36,008 nucleotides of DNA from Candidatus Gastranaerophilales bacterium (GCA_947624645.1 CANQLG010000017.1:1-36008), one strand, 5' to 3'; counted from the stretch's first letter, positions 15,918 to 24,309 are shown. The notes: a model not told the origin generated them from the letters alone. Translations and numbers: made by a program.

Positions 15918-16982
15918 TTATTTGATTTTAAGTGCTAATTCTCTGTCTACTTCAGCTTCTATTGAATTTAATTCAGCTTTAGAAGGTTCTTCACCATCAT
16001 GTTTTTCTTTATATTTTTCTACTTTTTCTTGAATTAATTTTTCTCTCTTTAAGCTATTTACAGTTTCCTCTATTGATTCACTTAAATCTGACCCTTCTGA
16101 ATCCGCAGAACCCGAATAAGCTCCGGGAGCTCCTCCGTGACCGCCCCATAAATTACTTACGGATTCAATAATATTTTTAACGTTTCCATATATATCGGTT
16201 ATTGCAGATTCTGAATCATAAGCACCTTCATAAATATTATTTTCTACTTCATTTATTACTTCCCAATATTCTGATTCGTGCCCTACAAAATCAGCCTTTG
16301 ATATACAATCATATCCCATTTGGTCTAATATACTTGATAAATTAACTTCTGCACCTTGAGCATATCCGTCAGGTATTAAGCAATCTGCAAATATATAACT
16401 TCCTTTTTTACCGTTTGCATCTTGCATTACTTTTGCATCATCTGCATATACCGCATTATATACTTTTGTTTTTTCTTCTTCGGTCAAATTTTGTTTTTTC
16501 ATTAATTGTTTTATATCATCATCAACATCTATTAATGAAAAACTATATGTTCTGTTCGTCATAGAATCGGTATCACCAACCGCATCAACTCTAATCCCTT
16601 TTAATGCAAGTTCTTTTAGTGCAGCTTCACCTAAATAACTTTTTGAACAAGTTCCGTATTTGTCATATATTTTATTAACTTGTTCTTGGATATACAAATC
16701 TAACTCACTATCAAATGAGGCAGCTATCGCATCTGCAAGTTTTACACTTTCAACTTTTCCATCATTATCCGTATCAAGGCTGACTCTCCATTTTTCATTG
16801 TTTATCAGACAATTTGTCGCATTAGCCATCCTGTTATGATCGCTGTTTACTCCGTCGCCTTCAAATATACTGCTTTTTGATAAATTTGTTATAGCAGAAC
16901 TTGAATCGGTATTTTTACTCGTATTTTTATCTTTTGAATCATCATTGTATTTACTGATAATTTTTTGAATGTCAATACTCAT
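15918..16982 (-). CDS. EF-hand-containing protein of unknown function
   Basis: A 354-residue hydrophilic protein with no signal peptide or membrane segment. One calcium-binding-type loop is visible, SLDTDNDGKVESVKLADAI near residues 73-91; position 12 is Lys and not Glu, as in dockerin-like loops. Residues of about 275-310 are Gly/Ser rich (GGHGGAPGAYSGSADSEG), followed by a charged helical C-terminus. A strong AAGGAG precedes the ATG. A much larger EF-hand protein at 31837 shares the general style. Function is not known; a structural or surface role is a guess. Confidence 0.7.
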   Translation of the reverse strand: MSIDIQKIISKYNDDSKDKNTSKNTDSSSAITNLSKSSIFEGDGVNSDHNRMANATNCLINNEKWRVSLDTDNDGKVESVKLADAIAASFDSELDLYIQEQVNKIYDKYGTCSKSYLGEAALKELALKGIRVDAVGDTDSMTNRTYSFSLIDVDDDIKQLMKKQNLTEEEKTKVYNAVYADDAKVMQDANGKKGSYIFADCLIPDGYAQGAEVNLSSILDQMGYDCISKADFVGHESEYWEVINEVENNIYEGAYDSESAITDIYGNVKNIIESVSNLWGGHGGAPGAYSGSADSEGSDLSESIEETVNSLKREKLIQEKVEKYKEKHDGEEPSKAELNSIEAEVDRELALKIK

Positions 16983-17163
16983 AATTTTTTACTCCTTCTT
17001 AATATTTGCTTTATTTATATAAAAAATTTATATATAAATAAATTAATAAAATAAATTTATTTATTAAGAATTTGTTACAATTATTATATATTTAATATAT
17101 ATTTATTATATTTTTAATCATTACTAATTATATATTATTTTATATAAATGTGGTTTTAAAATA

Positions 17164-18690
17164 CTATTTTATTAACCCGAAATTCAAATCTGTCAACTCT
17201 TCAGGTTCCAATATTCCACCATTATTATAAAAATCATTCATTGCTTCTTCTGTCGGTTTAAATATTATTCCAGATTTATCAGGTATTTCTGACATCCCCA
17301 AATAACACTGTTTAAGATATTTAAAATATATCGGATATTCATTTTCATAATATATTTTATTTTCATATTTTCCAAATATTAAATCAAACGGGAAATCCCC
17401 ATCACCGGCGGAAATAATATCATTTGCAGTTTCTGCCGGTAAAATTGCATTTTTACCCTGTTTAAAATAAAATACCGCCATTTTATCTGTTATATATATA
17501 TTCCTTTTTTTATTCACATCTGAAAAATTTACATTGTCATAACTATGAAATATAAACGACAACAGTGAAAATATAATTGCTAATATTAATGTTATTTTCA
17601 ATTCTTTATTCAGTTTTAAATTTATTATATTACCGGTAATATACAATAATGATATATATAATATGAATCTTAAATTTAATAATAGCATTGAATACAAAAA
17701 CCAAAATCTTGGAAACATATAATATTCATCTTCTTTATCAATATAATATGGATATGTTTCACCCAGAAAGTATAGCGAAATATAAAAGAATAAAAGACCT
17801 AAATATGTGTATATTATATATCTGATTATTTTATTTTTATTTTCTATATTCGAAAACTTAAGAATTATAAGACCAATTACAGAAGGAAGCCATAAAAATA
17901 AATTCTTTATAAATACTATTTTAATTAGTATTTTTAGAAAAATCAGTATTGAGTTAATATTAAAGTACCAAGTAATTCCCCAATTATCAATTAATGCTTG
18001 AGTTCCTACCGCTTTTGAACTAAAAAATACGGAAATTAAACAAAAAATTAAAGGTAAATATACATACGAGTTTATTTTTTCATTATTATTTTTAATTTTT
18101 AGTATAATATTTTCTAAAAATAACAAAAATAACAAAATCGAAGTTACTCCTGCAAATATTTCATTCCCCATCCCTGTCAGAAATGCCAATATACATAATT
18201 TTAATATATCTTTTTTAGAAAGAGTATTTACCCCCCCCCAACATAAATAATAATCAGATATTTTCAACCATAAAGGTATGAAAAATACCAAAGGTATTAT
18301 ATAACCACAAAAAAATTGCATTGTTTCAAAAATTAAATAATTATTGCAAGCACTCATTAAAGATATAAGAACAAATATAGATATTATATATATTATTAAA
18401 TTATAAGAATTTAAATACTTATTTTTATATGAAAAACATTTCCCAAATAAATATATTATAAATGTGAGGAATACAGATTTTGTTAATCCTTCCGATATAA
18501 AAGCATAATTTTGAACAGGGATATTGAACATTTTAGGTATTATTTTAATAAAAATAAAAGCAAAAGTTTCTGTAAAATACCTGCCATGCGTATATGTATC
18601 TTTGGGTGCCCGAACTATAATATCTCTTATATCATCCCAAATAACTACTGCATACTTATATTGATATATGAAATAAATACATATAATCAA
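17164..18690 (-). CDS. Polytopic membrane protein, DUF6056/GT-C-like
   Basis: A 508-residue integral membrane protein with about ten hydrophobic segments and a C-terminal soluble part of about 100 residues. The N-terminal WDDIRDIIVRAPKDTYTHGRYF element resembles DUF6056-type proteins, which look like GT-C glycosyltransferases; the assignment is moderate. The annotated start is TTG 18690 without a ribosome-binding site. The frame stays open back to 18780 with no ATG. ATG 18749 would give MKKSFFFN plus a membrane helix, but it is in another frame and needs one more T in the T9 tract at 18730-18738. A G9 tract at 18231-18239 lies inside the gene, in frame (Trp-Gly-Gly-Val). Confidence 0.7.
   Translation of the reverse strand: MIICIYFIYQYKYAVVIWDDIRDIIVRAPKDTYTHGRYFTETFAFIFIKIIPKMFNIPVQNYAFISEGLTKSVFLTFIIYLFGKCFSYKNKYLNSYNLIIYIISIFVLISLMSACNNYLIFETMQFFCGYIIPLVFFIPLWLKISDYYLCWGGVNTLSKKDILKLCILAFLTGMGNEIFAGVTSILLFLLFLENIILKIKNNNEKINSYVYLPLIFCLISVFFSSKAVGTQALIDNWGITWYFNINSILIFLKILIKIVFIKNLFLWLPSVIGLIILKFSNIENKNKIIRYIIYTYLGLLFFYISLYFLGETYPYYIDKEDEYYMFPRFWFLYSMLLLNLRFILYISLLYITGNIINLKLNKELKITLILAIIFSLLSFIFHSYDNVNFSDVNKKRNIYITDKMAVFYFKQGKNAILPAETANDIISAGDGDFPFDLIFGKYENKIYYENEYPIYFKYLKQCYLGMSEIPDKSGIIFKPTEEAMNDFYNNGGILEPEELTDLNFGLIK
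18231..18239 (-). repeat. G9 homopolymer inside the membrane-protein gene
   Basis: Nine consecutive C on the plus strand (G on the coding strand) encode the Gly-Gly of LCWGGVNTL in the current frame. Gain or loss of one base would truncate the protein after about 150 residues. It is one of only two G/C runs of eight or more in the window. Confidence 0.8.
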
Positions 18691-18729
18691 TAAACCGATT
18701 AAATTAATATATATTAAATTCTCTTTATT

Positions 18730-18738
18730 AAAAAAAAA
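18730..18738 (-). repeat. T9 homopolymer at the start of the membrane-protein gene
   Basis: On the coding strand, ATG at 18749 is followed by A7, G and then T9. As written this ATG meets a stop after ten codons. With T10 it would read straight into the membrane-protein frame. A7 (18740-18746) and T9 together make a slippage-prone start region. Confidence 0.6.
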
Positions 18739-18780
18739 CTTTTTTTCATTTATACACCATTTTCTAGTTTCATATCTATT

Positions 18781-19511
18781 TTAATAAGATAATGCAGCGC
18801 CTATTGCCGAAAAATATTGTCCTTCCATCCTATTAATAAATGTTTTTTGAAGAGCAAGTTTTGCGAAATCTGTTATTCCCTTTATCTGTGACAATCCTCC
18901 TGATAAAAGAATTTCATCCCCATTCACTTTTCCTATTAAGGGCATAACTTTTTTTAATATTTGCCAAATAACTGCGTCGATTATTACCCCCCCCGTGAGC
19001 TTTTTGAAATTAATTCCACTATTTCACTCTGTGCAAAAACAGCACATACTGAAGAAAGATGAATCTCCGGTTCTTTTTTATCAGTTAAATCAATTGAAGC
19101 AAAATCTTCTTGAACCATATTAAGGACATTTGAAAGAAATATTCCGCTGCCTGCGGCACATTTGTCATTGACAAAAAACTCTTTTAATTGACCGTTTTTT
19201 TGGCGTATTATCTTAGTATCCTGTCCGCCGATATCAAATACAAGCTCACATTCCGGACAAATGAAATTTGCGCCTTTTGCAAGTGCTATTAACTCGTTTA
19301 TACATTTTACGGATTTAATATTTTCTTTCCCGTATCCGCATGAAACTACCTTCGCGTCCGGATATTCTGACAGAAGTTCCGAAACTTTTTTTTCAAAATA
19401 TTCTTTTTGATTTATGGGAGTTTTTTCGCTAAAAAGCTTTTCTATTTGCTTATCTTTCATAATACAGAACTTTGTATAAGTAGAACCTATATCCGCACCT
19501 ATTGAGTACAT
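18781..19511 (-). pseudogene. BadF/HgdC-type dehydratase activator ATPase, frameshifted at G8
   Basis: This is the ATP-dependent one-electron donor that activates 2-hydroxyacyl-CoA dehydratases. The 5' part (18984-19511, 175 residues) has GADIGSTYTK, DIGGQDTK, the NDKCAAGSG cysteine and SSVCAVFAQSE cysteine that hold the dimer-bridging [4Fe-4S] cluster. It then stops just after a G8 tract at 18987-18994. The missing C-terminus continues in another frame: VIIDAVIWQILKKV, ILLSGGLSQIKG and AIGAALSY, ending at 18781. One extra G (G9) would restore a 243-residue protein of nearly normal length. It overlaps the upstream dehydratase gene by 13 bases. It could be a phase-off allele, a real mutation or a sequencing error. 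Confidence 0.85.
18987..18994 (-). repeat. G8 homopolymer causing the activator frameshift
   Basis: Eight consecutive C on the plus strand, directly before the premature TAA of the activator gene. The two halves of the protein join in frame if the tract is nine G, or seven G minus one further base (net change of +1 modulo 3). Confidence 0.85.
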
Positions 19512-20647
19512 AACGTATCCTTTAGCAAATCTATCTGCTTTTTTGTTTTTTCCAAAGAAAGAAAATTGCGGTCTATCATGTCAATTTCAAGCTCAGCCTG
19601 AGGTATATTAATATCCTTTGCAGATACGAAATCACACTTGCAGCTTTTATTGTGAAGAGTTACAGAACAAAAAGCTTCAGAATCCTTTATTTGCTTTGTT
19701 AATCTTTCTGTTCTGTTTTTTTGAGATAAATTTAAGAAAGTATAGTTATATGCAGAAAACAACTTTTCAAAAGCATTACTTCCGCTATAATCAAGGCTCC
19801 ACCAAGTTATATAGTTTGAACCGCAAATTCTGAAATCATCTAAAAACTCTGAAAGATATCTTTTAGGGTGATACCATAAAGGGTAGCCCAGCCAAAATAT
19901 CGGGATTAAGTTTTTATCAGCATCGGGTAACTCTTTCATTTCTTCATAAAGAGCTTGATATAGCTCAATAGTACCTAAATTGCATCTTTGAGTAATAAGA
20001 TATGAAATATAATCAAAAATAGCAGTCGGTTTAATTTCTTTTTTTGTCAGTGCCTGTGCAACCTTGTTCCACCAATAAACACTTTCAGTACTATTTTGTA
20101 TATTTTTCTCAAGCAAATTTATATCAAACTTATTACCTGTTAAATTTTCCAGCCGGACTATTAAATCTTTATGTTGTTCGGTTACATATTTGTATGCCTG
20201 TTGCTTATCTGCCGACTCACCGGGATAGTCAATAACTATGAGCGGAACATTAAACCTTTGTGCAAGTATGTTCCACCAGTTGGGAAGTGTGTTGCATTGA
20301 TTGTTTGTTGCAATGAGTATATCAGGTTTTGGAGGGATGCCTCTGGGACCTTCTTCAAGTTCCAAACAGCCTTCTAAACAGCAAGAATATGAACAACAGT
20401 CACGACTTAAGTTACATTGCTCACTTTTTTCCAAAAAAGATTGTTCCTTATTACTTGCGGCTATCACAGCTGCATAGCTTTCAGGGTAATAATAATACAT
20501 GCCAAGAGTCTCCAGAATTTCAACGGGAGTAAAAGCCGTAACCCAAGCAACTTTTTTGTCCGGAGCAGCTCCTCTGGCATATTTTGAAAAATATTTATAA
20601 TATTCCCTCATTAAAGTCGACTGAAGTTTTATTGCAGATTCAACCAT
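19499..20647 (-). CDS. 2-hydroxyacyl-CoA dehydratase-type subunit (HgdB/BcrC-like), large
   Basis: A 382-residue member of COG1775, the family of 2-hydroxyacyl-CoA dehydratase, benzoyl-CoA reductase and double-cubane-cluster subunits. Typical elements are GAAPDKKVAWVTAFTPVEIL at 26-45 (the family reads ...wt.a.vP.Ell.A.G), the cysteine-rich SRDCCSYSCCLEGC near 80-93, ATNNQCNTLPNWW near 113-125, and VPLIVIDYPGE near 134-144. Cysteines in these places bind a [4Fe-4S] cluster. The start codon overlaps no other gene and follows the smaller subunit by 15 bases. The activator gene overlaps its 3' end. No CoA transferase or dehydrogenase gene is near, so the substrate is open. Confidence 0.85.
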   Translation of the reverse strand: MVESAIKLQSTLMREYYKYFSKYARGAAPDKKVAWVTAFTPVEILETLGMYYYYPESYAAVIAASNKEQSFLEKSEQCNLSRDCCSYSCCLEGCLELEEGPRGIPPKPDILIATNNQCNTLPNWWNILAQRFNVPLIVIDYPGESADKQQAYKYVTEQHKDLIVRLENLTGNKFDINLLEKNIQNSTESVYWWNKVAQALTKKEIKPTAIFDYISYLITQRCNLGTIELYQALYEEMKELPDADKNLIPIFWLGYPLWYHPKRYLSEFLDDFRICGSNYITWWSLDYSGSNAFEKLFSAYNYTFLNLSQKNRTERLTKQIKDSEAFCSVTLHNKSCKCDFVSAKDINIPQAELEIDMIDRNFLSLEKTKKQIDLLKDTLCTQ

Positions 20648-20662
20648 TGTGTTTGCACTCCT

Positions 20663-21601
20663 TTATATCATATCCGCAAAGGCTTCTAATGCAAGTTCAA
20701 ACTTCTTAGAGCCTTCAGAATTTGTCAACGAAATTTTTATTGACTTTATCCCCTCTGAATTAAGCTTTTTTTCATAAACCGAATAAAGATAATCATAAGC
20801 CTCGCAGTATTTTTGAGTGAGAAAAATTACACCCTGCGCTTTTTTACTTTTTATCTCGTTTATATCGTCTTTAATTATCTCACTAAAATTATTTTGAGTC
20901 GGAGATAGCCTTGATGATAATATATTTTTAGCAATATTTATATATATATCACCGGCAATCTCGCAAGGCTTTCGATTTGCCAGCCGTCCGGATTCAGGTA
21001 AATTATCCCCGACAACTTTAAACCCTGAATTTTCAATTACATTAAGAACATTCTCTGAAGTTAAAAATGAACCTATAAGAAATACTCTTTTGCCATCAGA
21101 TTTTTTTTCTTTTACTTGGGGAGTTGATTGTTCCATTAAAGGTTTTGTAAGCATTTTATGTATACCTTGAAGATAATCATAATATGAAATCATTTCAAGG
21201 TTTTCGTAAAGCATTTTGAGTTCTTTATTTCGTCTGTTTATAGTTTCAATTCTATCCGCAATATCAGTTATTTCAAATCCGTAATGAGCTTCTATTGCCT
21301 GTTTATACGACTTAATTTGATTCGCAAAATAATCAATTGCATATTCGTCTATTCTGGCAGGAACAGGCAATTGATAAACAAATTTATCCGTTTCTCCAAG
21401 ATAACTTTTAATAATTCTCGTACTGTCACATGATTTCGGAAACACTGCCCCATCAACAGAATTATCATATAACACCTGAGAAATATAATCCGATGCATAT
21501 TGGCAATAATGAGATATTGATATATTCCCGGAATACCCTGTAAATCGAACCGTATCACATATTTGTTCGGGAATAAAGCCCGACAAAGACAGTATATTCA
21601 T
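20663..21601 (-). CDS. 2-hydroxyacyl-CoA dehydratase-type subunit, small
   Basis: A 312-residue second COG1775-like subunit. The segment DGAVFPKSCDSTRIIKSYL near residues 50-68 matches the conserved cysteine region of HgdB-type subunits, and LPVPARIDEYAIDYFANQI resembles the following family segment. The C-terminal half begins with KRVFLIGSFLTSENVLNVIE (a family glycine-rich strand). It is shorter than the usual 370-430 residues. GAGAGGG precedes the ATG. It is the first gene of a minus-strand operon: small subunit, large subunit, activator, membrane protein. Confidence 0.8.
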   Translation of the reverse strand: MNILSLSGFIPEQICDTVRFTGYSGNISISHYCQYASDYISQVLYDNSVDGAVFPKSCDSTRIIKSYLGETDKFVYQLPVPARIDEYAIDYFANQIKSYKQAIEAHYGFEITDIADRIETINRRNKELKMLYENLEMISYYDYLQGIHKMLTKPLMEQSTPQVKEKKSDGKRVFLIGSFLTSENVLNVIENSGFKVVGDNLPESGRLANRKPCEIAGDIYINIAKNILSSRLSPTQNNFSEIIKDDINEIKSKKAQGVIFLTQKYCEAYDYLYSVYEKKLNSEGIKSIKISLTNSEGSKKFELALEAFADMI

Positions 21602-21796
21602 TTTTGCCCTCTCTATATACCATTTTAAAGCTGAAAAACTCTATATTCCACTACGAGGATATTATTTAATCTATTGTAATAATACACATATTTATTATTT
21701 TTGTCTATTAAAACAATTAATATGCTTAAATCTTTAATTATTTTAGTATATTTGTAAAGACTAAAAATATCAAAATATCTTTTCAAATACAATAAT

Positions 21797-21817
21797 AAAA
21801 AAGAGCCATAAGGCTCT
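21797..21817 (-). terminator. Terminator of tRNA-Ser
   Basis: On the minus strand AGAGCC-TTAT-GGCTCT is a 6-bp stem followed by six T. It begins seven bases past the tRNA-Ser CCA end. The sequence from here to 21602 is AT-rich and holds nothing else I can name. Confidence 0.8.
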
Positions 21818-21823
21818 CTTAAA

Positions 21824-21913
21824 TGGAGGAGGAGGTGGGATTCGAACCCACGGTACGCTCGCACGTACGACGGTTTTCAAGACCGCTCCGATCAACCGCT
21901 CCGGCACTCCTCC
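21824..21913 (-). tRNA. tRNA-Ser (anticodon TGA)
   Basis: Read on the minus strand, a GGAGGAG/CTCCTCC acceptor stem encloses a long variable arm (GTACGTGCGAGCGTAC) as expected for a class II serine tRNA. The anticodon stem GCGGT/ACCGT carries CTTGAAA, giving anticodon TGA. The T arm is GTGGGTTCGAATCCCAC. The discriminator appears to be T, and CCA is encoded at 21824-21826. Length is 90 nt with CCA. Confidence 0.95.
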
Positions 21914-21927
21914 AAAAGCGTATTTTT

Positions 21928-21956
21928 ATATTAATAAAAAAAATCTTAATTGTAAA
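21928..21956 (-). promoter_or_regulatory. Sigma-70-type promoter for tRNA-Ser
   Basis: On the minus strand TTTACA (21951-21956) and TAATAT (21928-21933) are separated by 17 bases, and the -10 ends 14 bases before the mature 5' end at 21913. Confidence 0.6.
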
Positions 21957-21986
21957 GTAGCTATTTTGTTTATTTGATTAAATAAC

Positions 21987-22014
21987 AAAAACGGACTGAT
22001 ATATATCAGTCCGT
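21987..22014 (-). terminator. Terminator after the response-regulator gene
   Basis: A perfect 24-base palindrome ACGGACTGATAT/ATATCAGTCCGT (21991-22014) is followed on the minus strand by a T-rich tract. It begins 17 bases after the stop of the minus-strand response regulator. Confidence 0.85.
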
Positions 22015-22030
22015 AAAATATATTTTATTA

Positions 22031-22714
22031 CTAGATAATATTTTCTTTTATTGCTTTAACAGCAGCCTGTACTCTATCATCAACACACAATTTTTGTAAT
22101 ATACTGCATACATGTGCTTTTGCCGTATGTACACTAACTATCAATTCTTTGGCAATTTCAGTATTACTTTTTCCCTTAACAAGATGTTTTAATACTTCAA
22201 GTTCTCTTTCTGTTAATTGTGCTCTTGCGTCTTGTACTTCATTTGATTGTATTAAAGATACATTTTCCGGTTTAGGGAAGAAATTTAATGCTACTGAAGA
22301 AACGGCAGGATCTACCCAGCATGCGCCATCTGCCACATTTCTTATAACTTCGGATAAAGTTTCGGGAGCTATATCTTTTAAACAATATGCATTTGCTCCT
22401 GCCCCAAGTGCTGCTATTACTTCCTCGCCACGTTCGTGTGATGTCAAAATAATTATTTTGGTATTTGGTGAGTTCTCTTTTATTTTTATTGTTGCCTCAA
22501 GTCCATTCATACCGGGCAGTCCTAAATCCATTAATACGACATTAGGTTGATATTTTTGTATCATTTCTATACCGGTTTGAGCATCTTCTGCCTCTGCTAC
22601 TACATTTATATGTTCATATTCATTTAATGTCGATTTTAACCCTACACGTGTTAACTTATAGTCCTCTACTATTATTACACTTACAACATCATTTTTTTGT
22701 AATACTTCTGTCAT
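22031..22714 (-). CDS. NarL/FixJ-family response regulator
   Basis: A 227-residue two-domain transcription regulator. The receiver domain (about 11-130) shows the acidic pair E17-D18, phosphorylation site D63 in LMDLGLPGMNG, T91 and K113 in CLKDIAPE. The C-terminal LuxR-type helix-turn-helix (about 165-227) reads LTERELEVLKHLVKGKSNTE, followed by IAKELIVSVHTAKAHV. No histidine kinase is nearby, so its partner is unlinked. The promoter region carries a 10-base inverted repeat (see 22731-22792), and a strong terminator follows, making it a single-gene unit that may control itself. Confidence 0.92.
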   Translation of the reverse strand: MTEVLQKNDVVSVIIVEDYKLTRVGLKSTLNEYEHINVVAEAEDAQTGIEMIQKYQPNVVLMDLGLPGMNGLEATIKIKENSPNTKIIILTSHERGEEVIAALGAGANAYCLKDIAPETLSEVIRNVADGACWVDPAVSSVALNFFPKPENVSLIQSNEVQDARAQLTERELEVLKHLVKGKSNTEIAKELIVSVHTAKAHVCSILQKLCVDDRVQAAVKAIKENII

Positions 22715-22730
22715 TTTATGCTTATCCTCT

Positions 22731-22792
22731 CTGCTTGATTACGTTACATTCCGTATTGCAACTGTTTTATATTAAATCAAGCAGGAGTACAA
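22731..22792 (-). promoter_or_regulatory. Inverted repeat and likely promoter of the response regulator
   Basis: CTGCTTGATT at 22731-22740 has a perfect inverted copy AATCAAGCAG at 22775-22784, 34 bases apart. On the minus strand a -35-like TTGTAC (22787-22792) and a -10-like TATAAA (22766-22771) bracket one arm, with a 15-base spacer. The other arm sits directly before the ribosome-binding site. The arms could be operator half-sites. Confidence 0.45.
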
Positions 22793-22852
22793 GGTAATTA
22801 ACCTGTTGTCTAATTTCATATTACCCATCTGTATTATTTAGAGGTTTAAAAA

Positions 22853-23350
22853 TTATAATTTTTCTTTTTTATGTCCTACCCCTAATACATCATATAATAC
22901 TGACTTTGTGGCATTTAATGCCAGCAGAACTCCTGCAACTTTTCCTACATTTTTAAATTTAAGTGCAATTGCAGATAATGCTATTAACGGCAGCGAACCG
23001 GATACCGTATTGAAAAATCCCGAGCAATATCCTACAACTTTATCTTTTATATTACATAAAGACAATGTCTGTTGTGAATCAAACAGCCATTTTTTTAATG
23101 TTGCTGTTGTAGCACTACGTTTATCCATTGTCATATATTGTTTATATTGATTGGAATACCTGTCAGCCATATTTATTTGTTCTAAGGAATAAGCTTTTTC
23201 TTTGCCGTTAACATGAGAGTCATATAATATCCCGACAACGGTTGCAGCACCAAGCACTTTTGATGCTATTCCAAGCGGTTTTCCGCTTATTGTTTGGGCA
23301 GCTCTTTGTACTACCGGAATTGCCGACTGTATTTTTGATATAATTGTCAT
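22853..23350 (-). CDS. Small protein with hydrophobic segments, unknown function
   Basis: I do not recognise this 165-residue protein. It has a glycine/alanine-rich hydrophobic stretch (about 26-43) and a second one near 113-152 (LPLIALSAIALKF, VAGVLLALNATKSVLYDVLG), with a hydrophilic middle. The C-terminus ends GHKKEKL. It follows the HEAT-like protein gene by 21 bases on the same strand, so the two are likely one transcript. It may be membrane-associated. Confidence 0.65.
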   Translation of the reverse strand: MTIISKIQSAIPVVQRAAQTISGKPLGIASKVLGAATVVGILYDSHVNGKEKAYSLEQINMADRYSNQYKQYMTMDKRSATTATLKKWLFDSQQTLSLCNIKDKVVGYCSGFFNTVSGSLPLIALSAIALKFKNVGKVAGVLLALNATKSVLYDVLGVGHKKEKL

Positions 23351-23371
23351 TTCTTACCTTACATTATTTTT

Positions 23372-24175
23372 TTACGTTTCTGATGGATCTTTTTCTTCAT
23401 CTCCGTTTTTTATAGGTTGTGCAGGAGTAGTATCCGGAACCTGCGTTCTTGTTTGTGCCGTTTTTATCAATGATTTATTTGCCATTATGGCTTCTTGTCC
23501 GAATAATTTATCTGATTTTTGTAATTCTTCCAATATTTTTATTGTATTATTATCACCGGTTGCACTTCCGCCTGCTATTACGCTCATTGCCAAAACTCTG
23601 TTATTTGGGGTAGGGTCTTGCAATGCTAAATTTAGTAATGCAGTTAAAGCAGGGTCATTATATCTTGTATTATCTTCTTCAAATCTTTTTATTAATTCGG
23701 TAATACCTGTCTGTCTTATATGACTATCTTGGCTTCTTAAATAACTTTCCAATGATTTTATGTAATCATCATTAAGTTCAACTACTTGTTTGGTTTTACC
23801 TCCATTGTTTGCATTTTCTGATATTGGACTACTTATTGGTGTATTTGCTATTGTTGCATTTTGTTCTGGATTTGTAACTTGTGTAGGCATTGGCTGGGTC
23901 CCGTTCGGCAGCTGATATGTTGCCTGAGCTGTTGAGGTCGAATTAGGTGCCCCAATTGCAGAAGGATTATATATGTATATATTAACTCCTGACGCTGCTT
24001 TTTTATTCGGATCATTATATACAGATGTCTGCGGGTATTGATATATTGGGGACGTTGTATTAGGACTTGTCACTGTTACTGTCTGCTGTTTTGGTGGTAT
24101 ATTGTTCCCATAAGTATATAACGGGGTCCCCGTCTGAGTATTTTGTATTATCTGATTTGCAGGTATATTTGTCAT
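23372..24175 (-). CDS. Pro/Thr/Gln-rich protein with HEAT-like C-terminal region
   Basis: A 267-residue protein of unknown function. The first 130 residues are low in charge and rich in Pro, Thr, Gln, Asn and Tyr (for instance QTVTVTSPNTTSPIYQYP) and are probably disordered. Residues of about 135-240 are helical and look like HEAT or armadillo repeats (YLRSQDSHIRQTGITELIKR, ALTALLNLALQDPTPNNRVL). The tail is short and charged. No signal peptide is seen. It is the first gene of a two-gene minus-strand unit and is divergent from rpiB across 134 AT-rich bases. Confidence 0.65.
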   Translation of the reverse strand: MTNIPANQIIQNTQTGTPLYTYGNNIPPKQQTVTVTSPNTTSPIYQYPQTSVYNDPNKKAASGVNIYIYNPSAIGAPNSTSTAQATYQLPNGTQPMPTQVTNPEQNATIANTPISSPISENANNGGKTKQVVELNDDYIKSLESYLRSQDSHIRQTGITELIKRFEEDNTRYNDPALTALLNLALQDPTPNNRVLAMSVIAGGSATGDNNTIKILEELQKSDKLFGQEAIMANKSLIKTAQTRTQVPDTTPAQPIKNGDEEKDPSET

Positions 24176-24309
24176 AGTTATTCTTACCCTTAACTATATA
24201 AACGCTCAAATCTAAAAAAACATGCTAGTTTTTATTTTAAATCTTTAAATTTTGTAACAATTTTAAATATGCTTTTTGCATTAATGATAAGATTAAAAAA
24301 GGGGTTGTT

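Noticed and set aside
21625-21864. 79-residue minus-strand frame between dehydratase genes and tRNA-Ser
   Set aside because: It starts inside the tRNA-Ser gene and crosses its terminator, so it is not a protein gene.
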